Positions 1 through 11,463 of a stretch of 64,000 bases of DNA are shown piece by piece. Under the pieces are notes generated by a model. That model saw only the letters and a program-made list of their open reading frames with translations, had not been told where the DNA came from and did not search any database. The translations under genes were made by a program, and so were the position numbers. This DNA is from Triatoma infestans. Taxonomy: Eukaryota > Arthropoda > Insecta > Hemiptera > Reduviidae. The DNA is taken from positions 124,001-188,000 of the forward strand of contig JAAEAF010005081.1 in assembly GCA_011037195.1 (NCBI GenBank). The letters are read 5' to 3'. Numbering within the stretch: the stretch's first letter is position 1; each line of letters begins with the position of its first letter.

Positions 1-40
1 TGTTCTTAGGTTTTTGTTGTTTCTTAAAAACACACATTTT

Positions 41-1045
41 TACTTTCTCTTACTACTGTATGAAGAAGTATTATAATCGTGTTAAATTTTCGAAAAATGG
101 GTTTGACCGGAATTACATATTCATATCCTCTATGTCCGAATAAAGATGGTCTTTATAAATTAGTCTATATTGTATGTGTGGAGGGGGGTTGATCAGCATA
201 ACTCAAAAACGGAAAACCTAATAAGTTGAAACTTGATATTCAATTGGATCATATGGGATTCATGTGTGTCACCATGGGATCCGACAGTGGATCATCTGTC
301 AAAATTCCTCAACCGGAAGTACCACATTACTTGTTGTTTTTTTACGTTTATGCATTTTTCTCAAAAATAGTTCCAACGATTTTCTTCAAACTTGGTATAC
401 CAACTACACATACAATGAGCTACAACTTTTATTTGCAATGTTTCTCTGAGAAAATTCATTAAAGGGCAGTTATGGGGGAGGGATGGGGTTAGGTTTTCAT
501 CTAAAGTGCTATTTCAGTTTATTAGACAATTCTGTCATCTAAATAATGTTAATTACAATTAGATATGTTGCTGAAATTCCAAGTTGAAAAAAAATCGGAT
601 AACCGGAAGTGCGTTTACTTTACCACCTTTACTAAATGATTTTTTTCACTTTTTCGCGAATTTCTCAAAAATTGCTCCGACGATTTTCTTGAAACTTCTG
701 ATATAAACTAAACATACAATGATATACAAATTTTATTTAAAACATTTCTCTGGGAAAATTCACTTAAGGGCACTTTTGGAGGAGGGGTGGGGTTATGTTT
801 TTCTCTAAAATGCTATCACAGTTGATTATACAATTCTATCGTCCAAACAGAATTAATTAGTAATAAATAGATGGCCAAAATTCCGAGTTTCAAGAAAATT
901 AGTAAACCAGAAGTGCGTCTTTACTGGACAGTTTTTTCAGTTTTCGACGAACTTCATTAAATTTTGGTGCACAAACTATAAAATTTGTCAATTATAATTT
1001 TGAGAATTGGAGTGAGAGAAAGTTGTGTGAGTGTTTCACACCAGA
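41..1045 (-). mobile_element. HL copy 1, full-length modular element
   Basis: Near-complete copy of the dominant repeat (forward orientation is defined from the hairpin end TCTGGTGTG to the palindromic end, so this copy is reversed). The left end is a decayed palindrome starting TACTTTCTCTTACT; the right end reads GAGTGTTTCACACCAGA. Inside are the end module and two homologous modules, each opening near CCGGAAGTG and containing AAAATTCA.TTAAGGGCA followed by a G-rich tract. The GT microsatellite is reduced to TGTATGTGTGGAGG. It encodes nothing credible; short open frames across it are chance. Confidence 0.85.
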
Positions 1046-1480
1046 TTTTTTTTTATATAGGATGATTAAATTGAGCGTAAATAAAATGATTGAACATGTA
1101 CATAAAAGATATATGAACTTTTAGTTTATTTAGTTTTTAATTGTAACTGAATACCTTATCGTAAACTTTTTCCTATTTAATTGAGAAGTAATGGTTCTGT
1201 CATTATATAACTTCTTTTTATTTTGTCACACATTTAAATGCTTTAATATAATAAATTAATGGTTTTTTAATAGTCTTTTAATTGTTTAAGGAAAATTACT
1301 TAACATTTACTTGTTTATAATTAATGGACTTTTTTTCATCTATTTTGAGTATAATTCTATGACGTAACTTTTTTTTTTAATATTTTTTATTATAGAACTT
1401 TAATTTGTTTTAGAGCGGACAAAGGATACTCTACTTTGTTATCTGTACTCTACAATTCTAACTTACTATTATCTATTAGC
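1046..1480. other. AT-rich spacer, nothing recognised
   Basis: No coding frame, repeat family or structural RNA was recognised between HL copy 1 and the SINE that follows. Confidence 0.6.
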
Positions 1481-1710
1481 GAAGAGATTAGCTAAGCGGT
1501 AGCTAGCTGGAGCCCCACGTGGAGGTCCCGGGTTTGAGTCCGGTGCTATCTAGATTTTCTCTTCCTAGAAGCCTCTACAGCTCACTGCCCGGTGATGCAC
1601 AGTGTTGTCTAAAACGAGAGAACACTGTCCGAAGGCCGGCCGTGCATTGAGAAAGTCCAGGCCCCAACGACCATAGATGTTGACGCGCCTTAAATTAAAA
1701 AAAAAAAAAA
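1481..1710 (+). mobile_element. tRNA-derived SINE (copy a)
   Basis: A tRNA-like head has an A-box-like GATTAGCTAAGCGGTAG and a B-box-like GGTTTGAGTCC at 1531-1541. The unrelated body contains ACTGCCCGGTGATG and GAGAACACTGTCC. The 3' tail GACCATAGATGTTGACGCG at about 1669-1687 runs into CCTTAAA and poly(A). The head is too diverged to fold as a working tRNA, so this is a SINE rather than a tRNA gene. The tail resembles the 3' end of the LINE ending at 13634. The poly(A) abuts HL copy 2. Confidence 0.85.
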
Positions 1711-2232
1711 TCTGGAGTGAAACACTCATACAACTTTCTCCAGTTCTCAAAATAATTACTGACAAACTTGATATTTTGTGTAGCAAATTTAATGAGATTC
1801 GTTGGAAACTGAAAAAACGGTCCAGTAAAAGCGCACTTCCGGTTTACAAATTTTCGTGAAACTCGGAATTTTGCCAATCTATTTATTTATAATTAATTTT
1901 GTTTGGATGGTACAATTGTACATAGGACTTTATAGAAAAACATATCCCCACCCCGCCTCCAAAAGTGCTTTTAAATGAATTTTCCCAGAGAAATGTTTCA
2001 AATAAAAGTTATAGCCTTTTGTATGTGTAGTTGACACACTAAGTTTGAAGAAAATCGTCGAAGCAATTTTTGAGAAAAACGCGAAAAAGTAAAAAAATTA
2101 CTAGTAAAGTACTACTTCCGGTTGCGGAATTTTGACAAATAGCGTACAATCAGATTCCATGGAGATATCTAAACAGAATATCAAGTTTCAACTTTATACG
2201 GTTTTTCGTTTTTGAGCTGTACTGTTCACATA

Positions 2233-2279
<47 letters not shown>

Positions 2280-2412
2280 ACACACAATTTGCTAAAAAAC
2301 ACTTATTTGGACTCAGGGGAACCTCAAAACGGATATTTCCGTTGAAAACTCGATATCGAAAATTTGACACGATTACAATACTTCCTATTACTAGGAGGAG
2401 TAAGAGAAAGTA
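1711..2412 (+). mobile_element. HL copy 2, short (one-module) form
   Basis: Starts with TCTGGAGTGAAACACTCA and ends with GGAGTAAGAGAAAGTA. About 700 bp: one internal module instead of two, followed by the end module with a long (CA)n tract at about 2228-2286. The module's left part matches module A of full copies and its right part matches module B, as expected from unequal recombination between direct repeats. Confidence 0.85.
2228..2286. repeat. (CA)n microsatellite inside HL copy 2
   Basis: Nearly pure CA repeats with two CTCA interruptions. They occupy the position that is CA- or GT-rich in most HL copies, between GCT.TGCTGTTCACATAC and the following CATTTGCTAAAAACCAC-like sequence. Confidence 0.95.
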
Positions 2413-2745
2413 AAAATTGTTGGACTTTTTTTTAAAATTGTAAAAAAAATAAAAATCTGGTGTAAAACACTGTAATGGTTGTAGGAGGAGATGTTGGTTG
2501 TAGATGTTGATAAATAACACCTCAATATCGGTATAAGATATATAATTGATATATATGTATATGACTGACTGCCAAGGACTGTATACTTTACACTACAAGA
2601 ACTGAACAGACAGACTGACGTGGCTAAACGATATGTACAATTGAAGTGTAAGACTGTGAACAGAATTCCCTTTTTGACTCCGTCTCTCGTATATATATCC
2701 AACTGGCCTCTCCTCTCTTCTCTCTCGAGAGGGGCTCTTTCTCTC
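2413..2745. other. Unassigned stretch with an HL 5' stub
   Basis: About 20 bases of HL 5' end (TCTGGTGTAAAACACTG) occur at 2457. The rest is unrecognised and includes a CT-rich segment with a small hairpin around CTCTCGAGAG at 2720-2735. No coding sequence is supported. Confidence 0.5.
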
Positions 2746-2806
2746 TGATGCGTGGTGGGGGTTCACTCGCTAGTGTGGATGAGTAGTGGGGGTTCACTAC
2801 CCCTAC
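2746..2806 (+). repeat. GGGGTTCACT repeat unit, single copy
   Basis: A GC-rich unit containing GTGGGGGTTCACT twice around GCTAGTGTGGATGAGTAG. The same unit occurs as an inverted pair at 5906-6041. It abuts the truncated start of HL copy 3, which lacks the first nine or so bases of its usual end. Confidence 0.7.
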
Positions 2807-3806
2807 AAACACTCACACAACTTTCTCATACTCCTGTTCTCAAAATTATAATTGACAAATGTTATAGTTTGTGTACCAGATTTAATGAAATTCGTGGACA
2901 ATTGAAAAAACAGTTCAGTAAAAGCGCACTTCCGGTTTACTAATTTTCTTAAAACTCGGAATTTTTGGCCATCTATTTATTTCTAATTAAATTTTGTTTG
3001 GATGATAGAATTGTATAATCAACTATGATAGCAATTTAGAGGAAGCTGTAACCCCACCCGCTCCCCTAAAAGTGTCCTTAAATGAATTTTCCCAGAGAAA
3101 TGTTTTAAATAAAAGATGTAGAGATCTTTGCATATTTAGTTTATATACGATGATTCAAGAAAATCTTCGGAGCCATTTTTGAGAAAATCGTGAAAAAGTG
3201 AAGAAATCATTTAGTAAAGCATTAAAATAAACGCACTTCCGGTTATCCGATTTTTTTTCAAACTCGGAATTTCAACAACATATTTAATTCTAATTAACAT
3301 TATTAAGAAGGCAGAATTGTCTAATAAACTGAAATAGCACTTTAAACGAAAACCTAACATCACCCCTCCCCCGGAAGTGCCCTTAAATGAATTTTCCCTG
3401 AGAAATGTTTCAAATTAATGTTGTAGCTCTTTGTATATGAACTTGAAGTATCAAGTTCAAGAAAATCGTCGGAGTCATTTTTGAGAAAAACGTAAAAAAG
3501 TAAATAAAAAAAACAACTAGAAAAGTGGTACTTCCGGTTGTGGAATTTTGACAGATAACGTACTGTCAGATCCCATAGTGATACCTAAACAGAATATCAA
3601 GTTTCAACTTTCTACGGTTTTTCATTTTTCAGCTATGCTGTTCTCATACATACATACACGCGCGCGCGCACACACACACAGACCATTTGGTGAAAACCAC
3701 TTTTTTGGACTCAGGGGACCTCAAAACGGATATTTCCGGTGAAAACTCGATATTGAAAATTTGACACGATTGCAATACTTACTCTTACTAGGAGTAAGAG
3801 AATGTA
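2807..3806 (+). mobile_element. HL copy 3, full-length form
   Basis: Begins within the 5' hairpin (AAACACTCACACAAC) and ends GGAGTAAGAGAATGTA. Two internal modules at about 2930-3230 and 3235-3530 are followed by the end module, whose microsatellite is CGCGCGCGCACACACACA. The missing start coincides with the neighbouring GGGGTTCACT unit. Confidence 0.85.
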
Positions 3807-4071
3807 AAGCAACTTCCGGTTGATTTATTTTGACGAAAATCTCATTCGATGGTGGTACCTAAGCGGAATACCTTATTTGAGCTTCCTGCGACTTTTCTGT
3901 TTTATTTTGAGATATTTTGTTCACTACACACTCACATAGACCATTGGCTTAATATATTTTTTTTTTCAACTCAGAGGACCTCAACCTTGTATTTCCAGTT
4001 AAAATCCAATTTCTAATTTTGACACGATTACAATATCCCCTCCTCTTTCTAGAAGTAAGAGAAAGTAAAAA
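3807..4071 (+). mobile_element. Diverged HL end-module fragment
   Basis: A second, older copy of the 3' module only: ACTTCCGGTTGATTTATTTTG near its start, a remnant of the CAC microsatellite, GACCTCAACCTTGTATTTCC, and the end TCTAGAAGTAAGAGAAAGTA. It lies directly behind HL copy 3, so it is either a tandem module gain or an older insertion. Confidence 0.7.
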
Positions 4072-4299
4072 TGGTTACATGGGTTACAATGGTTGTACAT
4101 TTAGTGACGGCAGTTTCTGGTGCTGACATTTTACAACAAGAGTTTCCATATAAACATATTCTTTGTTGAAATATTTTTGTTTTTCTATTTATTACTTTCT
4201 CTTAATGGAAGGAAGTATATTTTATGAACTAAATATTCCAATTGATAACTGGATTCACTTTCTATATATATATTTCAAAAATGGTGATTTAATTTGCTT

Positions 4300-5140
4300 G
4301 AGATACAAATCTTATCTCACCGATCATTTCTTCCGTCATCCAAGGTTCCTTTTTTTCTCTTATTTATCTGGTTCGGCTATCTATACATCTGACCTATCTA
4401 CTTATCCAAATAGAGTGATCTTTACATTCGCCGATGACACTGCAATTCTATCCCCTTATATGGATACCGTCTTGGCAACCCGGGTCTCTACGATCGCTTC
4501 ATATTCTTGAACCTTAGCTTGGACAGTGAAGATCCAAGTAAATGAACTTAACTCCAAACATATAAAACAGAGAAACTCTTCCCTTCCCTTTACTTCAATG
4601 TATTATCATTCCAATAATGAGCCAAATACAGTATCTTGGACTATATTTAGATAAACGACTAACATGGAAATGAATTGACAGCAACCTAAGATACAAAATG
4701 CTAAAAAGATTACTTAACAAACTATCAAAACTGACTAACAAACAATAATACACAGCTCTTCTAACTACAATTCGGGACATACGGAATAGAATGTCTCCGG
4801 TATACAATCCAACCGACTTCAGACCCTACAATCTATAATCCTAATAAGATAGTTAGTGCTCCCTTCTACGCCTCAAGCCAGACGATAATCCACTTTGATT
4901 GAAACATTCAATTTATCTCAGAGCAAGCCCCACTCTTGCTAGCCAAAATTCCATTCCAAGTTAAACAATCACCATAATCTTCTGATCTATAATATGTTCA
5001 CCAAAACATTTCCCCGCGGCCATCTCAACATATATAACGCCTATGTGCTATGCGAGCTTGCCACAATGACGAACTTTACGTCTTCCATCACTGGTGACTA
5101 GTCGTGGTTCGCATCACTCAAGTCACTGTGTACAAATTGA
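4300..5140 (+). pseudogene. Jockey-type LINE reverse transcriptase relic
   Basis: Degenerate plus-strand reverse transcriptase of a non-LTR retrotransposon. Visible are YKSYLTDHFFR, then IYTSDLSTYPN and the catalytic FADDTAILS (codons from 4427), where the two Asp are the polymerase metal ligands. Further on, past several frameshifts and stops, are pieces resembling YLGLYLDKRLTW and RLLNKLSKLTNKQ. The segment that should hold the PQGSVLGP loop is missing between SYLTDHFF and IYTSDL, so the enzyme cannot work. A second relic of the same type is at 63289-64000. Confidence 0.75.
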
Positions 5141-5905
5141 TTATGTATATACGTATATAAATTTTCATCACTTTTGCTAGTTTATTAATATACAATCGCA
5201 AAATTAATTTATTAATTACCAATTTATAATCTTATTATAAAAACTTGCTTAAATCTAGTGTCGATTCAATTTTGAGAGGTGTAGAAAATAATTTGGCTCA
5301 TGAAAAAGTAAGATAAGTAGATTATTTTAATTGGACTCAAAATTTAGAATATAGTACTAGACTATTTCAAGATCTGAAATGCTAAAAGTATTTGAAGATC
5401 TTGTCCTTTAAAGGTAAAATTCTGAGAAAATAAAATTAACATATAAAGTACTTTCTTTTTTCAAGAAGTGTAACAGGTAGCGTTTCTAATTTATATTTCA
5501 AATATCAAGTTAATTACATTTAGTCTACTACGGTTTCCAAGTAACAGCTTCATTAAGGATACTGTTTGTTTTTTTAATTTCTTAAAGAAACGTTTAATAA
5601 GCCCGTGCTTGCAATATTTTTTTATTAGTGTATATTCAACTCATGAATTCATTTATTCTTACTGGTTAATTTACCTTTTATTAATAGAAAATTATTAGAA
5701 AAAACTTATTCCTAACTTATTTACTTATTAAATTTTTAGAAAATTTAATTATAAGTAAATATATAGTTTTTTTTTCTTTTAAATACATTTGTTCGCACCC
5801 ATGATTGTTCTCACGAACGAGCTAAACGAACAACATCAATCGCCAGCGCAGTCTAAACTTTTTGTACTAGTCCACGGGACGTAGAATGGCTGAATAACCG
5901 AAGTG
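5141..5905. other. AT-rich stretch, nothing recognised
   Basis: Very A+T-rich with many homopolymer runs. No coding frame, RNA gene or known repeat was seen. Confidence 0.6.
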
Positions 5906-6041
5906 TAGGGGTAGTGAACCCCCACCACTCATCCACACTAGCGAGTGAACCCCCACCACGCATCAGACAGAAAGAGCCTGGTGTCAGGTGTGGGGTTCAC
6001 TCGCTAGTGTGGATGAGTGGTGGGGGTTCACTACCCCTACA
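5906..6041. repeat. Foldback of the GGGGTTCACT unit
   Basis: Left arm 5906-5957 and right arm 5989-6041 are near-perfect inverted copies of the unit seen singly at 2746-2806, around a spacer of about 31 bp. The arms are GC-rich against AT-rich flanks and would form a strong hairpin. Confidence 0.85.
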
Positions 6042-6504
6042 GAAGTCATGGCTTAGAAAAAAAAGAAATTTTAGAACTTATAAAAATAATAAAAAAAACT
6101 TTTCAAAAACCATTTCTATATTTTTTTTGTTTTTCCAGGCTTTCAAAATGGCGTATCAAAATCTAAATTTTATATATCTGTCACTTTTTTGTACCAGAGT
6201 CACCATAAAATCGCTAAGAATGATATTTTTGATTGGTCCTTAGTATATAAAGTTGAGGCACTTAACTTCCCCGGATCAACTTAAAGAAGATATTGGGTTG
6301 AATAAGTCTTCATGTATATCCTTCCCCCCCCCCCAAAGAATTATTTTCTGAGCTCCTTATTATAGAAGGGAGATTAATATTTCCTGATGTAAATCTTGAA
6401 AATAGCCTATGAAGTAAACTTCTCAAGTTTCACCTAATTAATAAAGATAAGTGTTTGGAATTATTTTATCAGAAAGTTTGGAGACAATTAAAAAAAAAAA
6501 AAAA
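6042..6504. other. AT-rich spacer
   Basis: No gene recognised. Contains a C10 run near 6327 and a poly(A) run immediately before HL copy 4. Confidence 0.5.
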
Positions 6505-7442
6505 TCTGGTGTGAAACACTCACACAACTTTCTCTTACTCCAGATCTCAAAATTATAATTGACAAATTTTGTAGCTAATGTACAAAATTTAATGAAATTC
6601 GTCGAAAACTGCAAAAACTGTTCAGTAAAAACGCATTTCCGGTTTACTAATTTCCTTGAAACTCGGAATTTTCACCATCTATTTATTTCTAATTAATTCT
6701 GTTTGGATGATAGAATTGTATAATCAACTATGATAGGACTTTAAAGAAAAACATAACCCTACCCCTCCGCTAAAAATGCCCTTAAATGAATTTTCCCAGA
6801 GAAATGCTTTAAAAAAAAGTTGTAGATCTTTGGTGTTTAGTTTATACAAGAAGTTTGAAGAAAATTGTCGGAGCCAGTTTTGCGAAAAACTGAAAAAAAT
6901 CATTTAGTACAGTGGTAAAGTAAACGCACTTCTGGTTATCTGATTTTTTGAAACTCGGAATTTCAACAACATATTCAATTCTAATTAATATTATTTAGAT
7001 AACAGAATTGTCTAATAAACTGAAATAGCAGTTAAGATGGAACCTAACCGCACCTCTCCCCCAGAGTGCCCTTAAATGAATTTTCCCGGAGAAATGTTTC
7101 AAATAAAACTTGTAGCTTTTTGTATGTGTAGCTGACACTAACTTTGAAGAAAATCGTCGAAGCCATTTTTGAGAAAAACCGAAAAAGTAAAGTGGTACTT
7201 CCGGTTGAGGAATTTTGACAGATAACGTACACTCAGATCTCATGGTGATTCCTAAACGGAATATCAAATATCAACTTTCAAAGGTTTTTGGTTTTTGAGC
7301 TATGCTGTTCACACACATACTCACACACACCATATGCTAAAAACCGCTTTTTTTGACTCAGGGGACCTCAAAACGGATATTTCCGGTGAAAACTCGATAT
7401 CTAAAATTTGACACGGTTACAATACTTCCTCTTACTAGGAGT
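6505..7442 (+). mobile_element. HL copy 4, full length but 3' end clipped
   Basis: Starts TCTGGTGTGAAACACTCACA and carries both modules and the end module with a short CA tract near 7310-7330. It stops inside the terminal palindrome at CTTACTAGGAGT; the closing AAGAGAAAGTA is absent. The sequence that follows is the 3' region of the minus-strand LINE. Confidence 0.85.
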
Positions 7443-10400
7443 ACACCACATACGAGGATACACTACATGCATTGAATTAAAATATAATATAAAGAGAAGA
7501 AAGAAGATAATTGTAAATACAACTAAAAGATATTTAACATAAAAATATAACTAAATAGATACACCAAATTTAAATCAAAACAGAAACGAAAGAAAAATAT
7601 ACTTCATAAAGTAAACATAAGATAAAGTAAACAAAAGAACTATATCACTGCACCAGCAAATCAAAATTTATAGAATTAACAAAATTACAAAATATCGTGC
7701 AAAACTTTTCCTGCAAAAGGCCTTGTAGATGTAGCGGGGGCCATACCTCGCCTTGCAGAATTACTGCTCGAATAAGGGGTGCTCTGATCTGCTCTAACAT
7801 CCTGCAATTCAAAATGATGTGCATAACAGTTTGTAGCTCTGCTGAACAGGTACACTCAGCATCAGGTATAATGTGGAAACGGTGGAGGTACGACTTTGTA
7901 GTGGAATCAATTGTCGTGATTCCTGAGGTATGAAGTTAGATGTCTTGAAGAGGGATTTATTAGGCGGAAGTTAGTTTAGAGAGTTATTGCTTGAATTACT
8001 AACACTGAATTTATAAAAATAGAATATATTTTAACAATAATTTGAATGAGCCTAATGGTAACTACAATTAATAATGATTTGATTAAAATAAATAAACTAA
8101 TATGCACAACTATGAAGATAATTATAAATGAAACCTTGTATAGGGACGCGCTCGGAACTCAAGTATAACTGCTGCTGTAAAATGATACTGATATAATAAT
8201 GTGGCTACTGGTATAATGATGATGATATAATGATCCCCTCTTCCAGTGGGGCGAAGTTTATATTAGTCTTACTCACACACTGTCAAGTGTGTAAGTAAGT
8301 TCTCACACTAAGACATCTCTAGTAGCGTGCGACCATGGTTAGGTCGGCGACCAGTGATTCAGGTCAGTGCCCAGATTTGGTCGCCCATCGGCGACTTTCA
8401 AAGACCAGGTGGCTTCTGTTCAATAGACAGGGCTTTATCGGTGCTTGTCTTTGATACCTTTGTATTGAAAAGGCAGCGACCGGCTGAGGGGCCACTAGTT
8501 ATAAATTATTCTTTCCTTTTGTTATATTTTGTGAAGGCTTTAACATTGCTATGTCATTACAACTTCATTCGACCATGGCCACTGAGAATCTGAGTTAATT
8601 GTACGTTAAACCCATCTTACTTCGTTTCCTTGCCCACACTGTCGGAAAGAAAAGTTTTGTGGTTTCTCCTTTATTGCAGTTGAGCCACTCTTGATTCCAT
8701 TCTTCCTCATACAAGCGTTTGAAGTGCTGTTCCAGGAACGTGATTGGCAGTCGATGGTATTCTGTTGGCAACGCTGACATTGCAGCTTCTTTTCCCGACT
8801 GATCGGCTTTCTCATTGCTTTGTAGCCCTCTGTGCGAAGTGAATAACCCAGTCCAGATTATTTCACATAATCGCCATAGTTTTTTCCTAGCTTCTTCGAT
8901 AAGAGGCGTATGATTATCATAATTTTTTAAAGAATCTAAAATAACTTGACTGTCGGTCATTATGCCTGCTGCCCCACCATGAGGTGAAAGCTCTTCTAAA
9001 ATGTTTAATGCTTTGAGTATTGCCATTTCTTCTGCCTGATTATTTGAACAACCAGCTTCCAGTTTATATTTCTTAACTAGATGTTCCTTGTTTTGTCCCG
9101 CTCAGAAGACTACCACAGCGCAACCCACATTTCCATCCATTTTGCTGCCATCAGTATAAATGTTGAAAGCATAAACAATATTTTCTTGCACCTCCACTAT
9201 CGACGGTGTTTTGGCGGGATGAAGCCAATTGTTTGGCGAGACAGGAACATCAAGCGGTATATGAATATCTTCAAGACTAACTGTAGACTGCCGCTTAGGC
9301 TCAAATATCATAGACAACTCCTAATCTTCAGATGTACGGGCAGAATATTTCCGATTGCAGATGCCGCCTCATAAGAAATCGTTCTGAAGCTCCGGATAAC
9401 TCTAATCGTTATCAACCGGTGAACTCGTTTCAATTTCTTTTTATTTACTGAACTTTTCAAAGCCTCACCCCAAACCGGACATCCATAGGTAATACACGGT
9501 ATAACAGAGCAGTCATGAATAATCTTCATAGCCTCACAGCTAAAACCCCAATAAACTCAAGCAACTCTTGCCAAAACGTTTGTAAGCTGGAGAGCACGGT
9601 TCGACAAATTATCAATTTGTGGCGTCCAGTTAAAATATCTATCTAAAGTAACTCCTAGGAAATTCAATTTACTATCGGACAGTATTTTTTGGCCATTTAA
9701 ATAAACTTGAGGTTCATGTAGGTTCCTTTTCTTGAGATATGCAAAATTTTGCATTTTTTTGCGTTGAACACTATTTTAGTATCTTCGGACCACTTGGCTA
9801 TTTCAAACAGAGAATCATTAGCTTTCCATTCTAAATTGTACCCATCTTTATCTGCAATCATAATAAGAAGATCGTCTGCATACGCTACGGCCACGGTGAG
9901 TTCCGGATAAGGCAACGAAAGTATTGGGTCGTACATCAGGTTCCAAAACCCTGGTCCACAACAGGAACCCTGTGGGCAGCCCTTGAAAATCTGTTTATTA
10001 GCAGTAAATTCATTGGTCAATAGAAGCGAAACGTTCTTTAAAATAATTGCGGGCCAAATAATATAAGTTCTTAGGACAGCGTTTCACCCTTAATTGGTAG
10101 AGGATTTCCGGCCACCAGGCAGAGTCGAATGCTCCCTTAACGTCCAAGGACATCAAGAGAACATCTTTTTTCTCTTTCAGATTTTTCGAAATAAATTGGT
10201 GCACAGTAGTTAGGCAGTGAACCGTACTAGTTAGAGGGCGGAATCCAAACTGATTCTTATTTAGTAGCTGATTTGTTTCAAAGTAGTGCATAATTCTTCC
10301 AATCAACAATTTTTCCAATAATTTGCCGCCGACAGGTAACAGACTAATCGGCCGAAATTTTGAAAGTCCTACTTCTTGTTCCTTCCCCGCCTTTATTATT

Positions 10401-11335
10401 GGGATTACTTTTGCACTTTTCCATAATTTAGGAAATTCCCCACGTGTGAGGCATTCATAATAAATTGTGAGAAAGGAACTAGGCAACAGCTGATGAATTA
10501 AAGAGAGAAAAGCACTAGTAAGACCATCTTCTCCTGGGCATTTTTTAGGATTTAATGAGTCTAGCGCTGTAGAAATCTCGTCGCTAGTGAACAGAACATC
10601 ATTTTCTGTTTCTATTGGTTCACTTGCCAGTGATCGTATCCTTATGTCAAAGAAATGTTCCAACAGGGTCCTAGCAGTGTCCTGCAGCCCTGTTGTGTAA
10701 GTGCCATCTGACTTTTTAACTGTTGAGTCATGCTTGATTTCAACTTAGCACATCTGTAAGGTATACTCCAGGGATTGTCTCTGTTTGTACTGTTGCAAAA
10801 ATCTGACCATGAATCATATTTGGACTTTCTTAATAGAGCCTTATACACCTCCTTCTGACGTAGATATTCCTGCTTCCGGGTCGCTCTGAGATTCATATCG
10901 TTTCTAGTTCTTTGAAATGTTCGCCTCAACTTATTACAAAGCTTACGCGACCTTGTTAATTCGTTATTCCACTAAGGTACGGACTTTTTGTTACCACCAG
11001 GAAATTTAAGTTTCTTTTTACCTAAAATTTGTTTACAAGTATCTATGATGATCTTAGTGAGCCAGATTAGAAAATCATTTATTGTGGTGGAACTTCAATA
11101 CTTTCAAAACTTTAGTTGAAAGAACAGAATCTAGTTCATCAGCGCTGAAATTATTTTGGGAGCCAATGTGTAAAAAGGCAGACAGTCTTTTTAACAGTTC
11201 ATCTACAAAATTTTGTTTTTTATCTTCACTCAGATTAAAACGGAAATTACTTGAATCAGAGAAACAAACATTTTGGGCAGTAGTAATCGAGAACGCAATA
11301 ATTCTATGGTCTGATGAGCTTTCTTCACTGACGAA
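7443..11335 (-). pseudogene. Broken I/R1/LOA-type LINE (EN end, RT, RNase H, zinc motif)
   Basis: Relic of a non-LTR retrotransposon read right to left. Order: last piece of the endonuclease (SSDHRIIAFS, about 11300); linker 10642-10929; reverse transcriptase from 10663 with NPKKCPGEDGL, FRPISLLPVGGKLLEKLL, SLDVKGAFDSAWW, GCPQGSCCGPGFWN and catalytic YADDL; RNase H with YTDGSKMDG (about 9160), MTDSQVILDSL and SNEKADQSGKEAA; and a Cys/His end motif CTC...H....C at about 7740-7860. The RT core is in two frames joined near 10015, with more breaks at 9557, 9308 and 9026. The 5' part is missing, so this is a dead, 5'-truncated copy. An insertion splits it at 7928-8589. The clade is inferred from the GCPQGS motif, the RNase H and the C-terminal zinc motif. 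Confidence 0.9.
7928..8589. mobile_element. Unidentified insertion inside the LINE, possible solo LTR
   Basis: Non-LINE sequence between the RNase H end (MGLTYN) and the zinc-motif segment (TTKSYLHRFHI). It is flanked by CTGAG at 7923-7927 and 8590-8594, a possible 5-bp target duplication. The minus strand shows a TATA-like ATATAAACTTCGCCCC, which would suit an LTR, but the ends do not give clean TG...CA and no coding sequence is present. Element type uncertain. Confidence 0.4.
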
Positions 11336-11463
11336 TTTCATTAAATTTGGTATACATATGAAATTTATAATATATTTAATGTAATATAATATTATATAAT
11401 TATTTAATATAATTTTGAGAACGTAAGAGAAAGTTGTGTGACTGTTTCACACCAGATTTTTTT
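11330..11463 (-). mobile_element. HL 5'-end fragment
   Basis: Contains ACGAATTTCATTAAATTTGG and ends GACTGTTTCACACCAGATTT, the hairpin end of a reversed HL copy. An extra AT-rich stretch lies in the middle. It directly abuts the truncated 5' end of the LINE. Confidence 0.75.

Noticed and set aside
2194..2520. 108-codon frame on the minus strand
   Set aside because: It runs through the (CA)n tract (VCVCVC) and HL sequence; the same applies to similar frames at 13995, 51862, 53109 and 58367.
4163..4510. Host gene of 115 codons
   Set aside because: The C-terminal half is clearly retrotransposon reverse transcriptase (FADDTAILS); the N-terminal half is chance open sequence upstream of the truncated relic.
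8327..8593. 88-codon plus-strand frame inside the LINE insertion
   Set aside because: No domain recognised; probably non-coding sequence of the inserted element.
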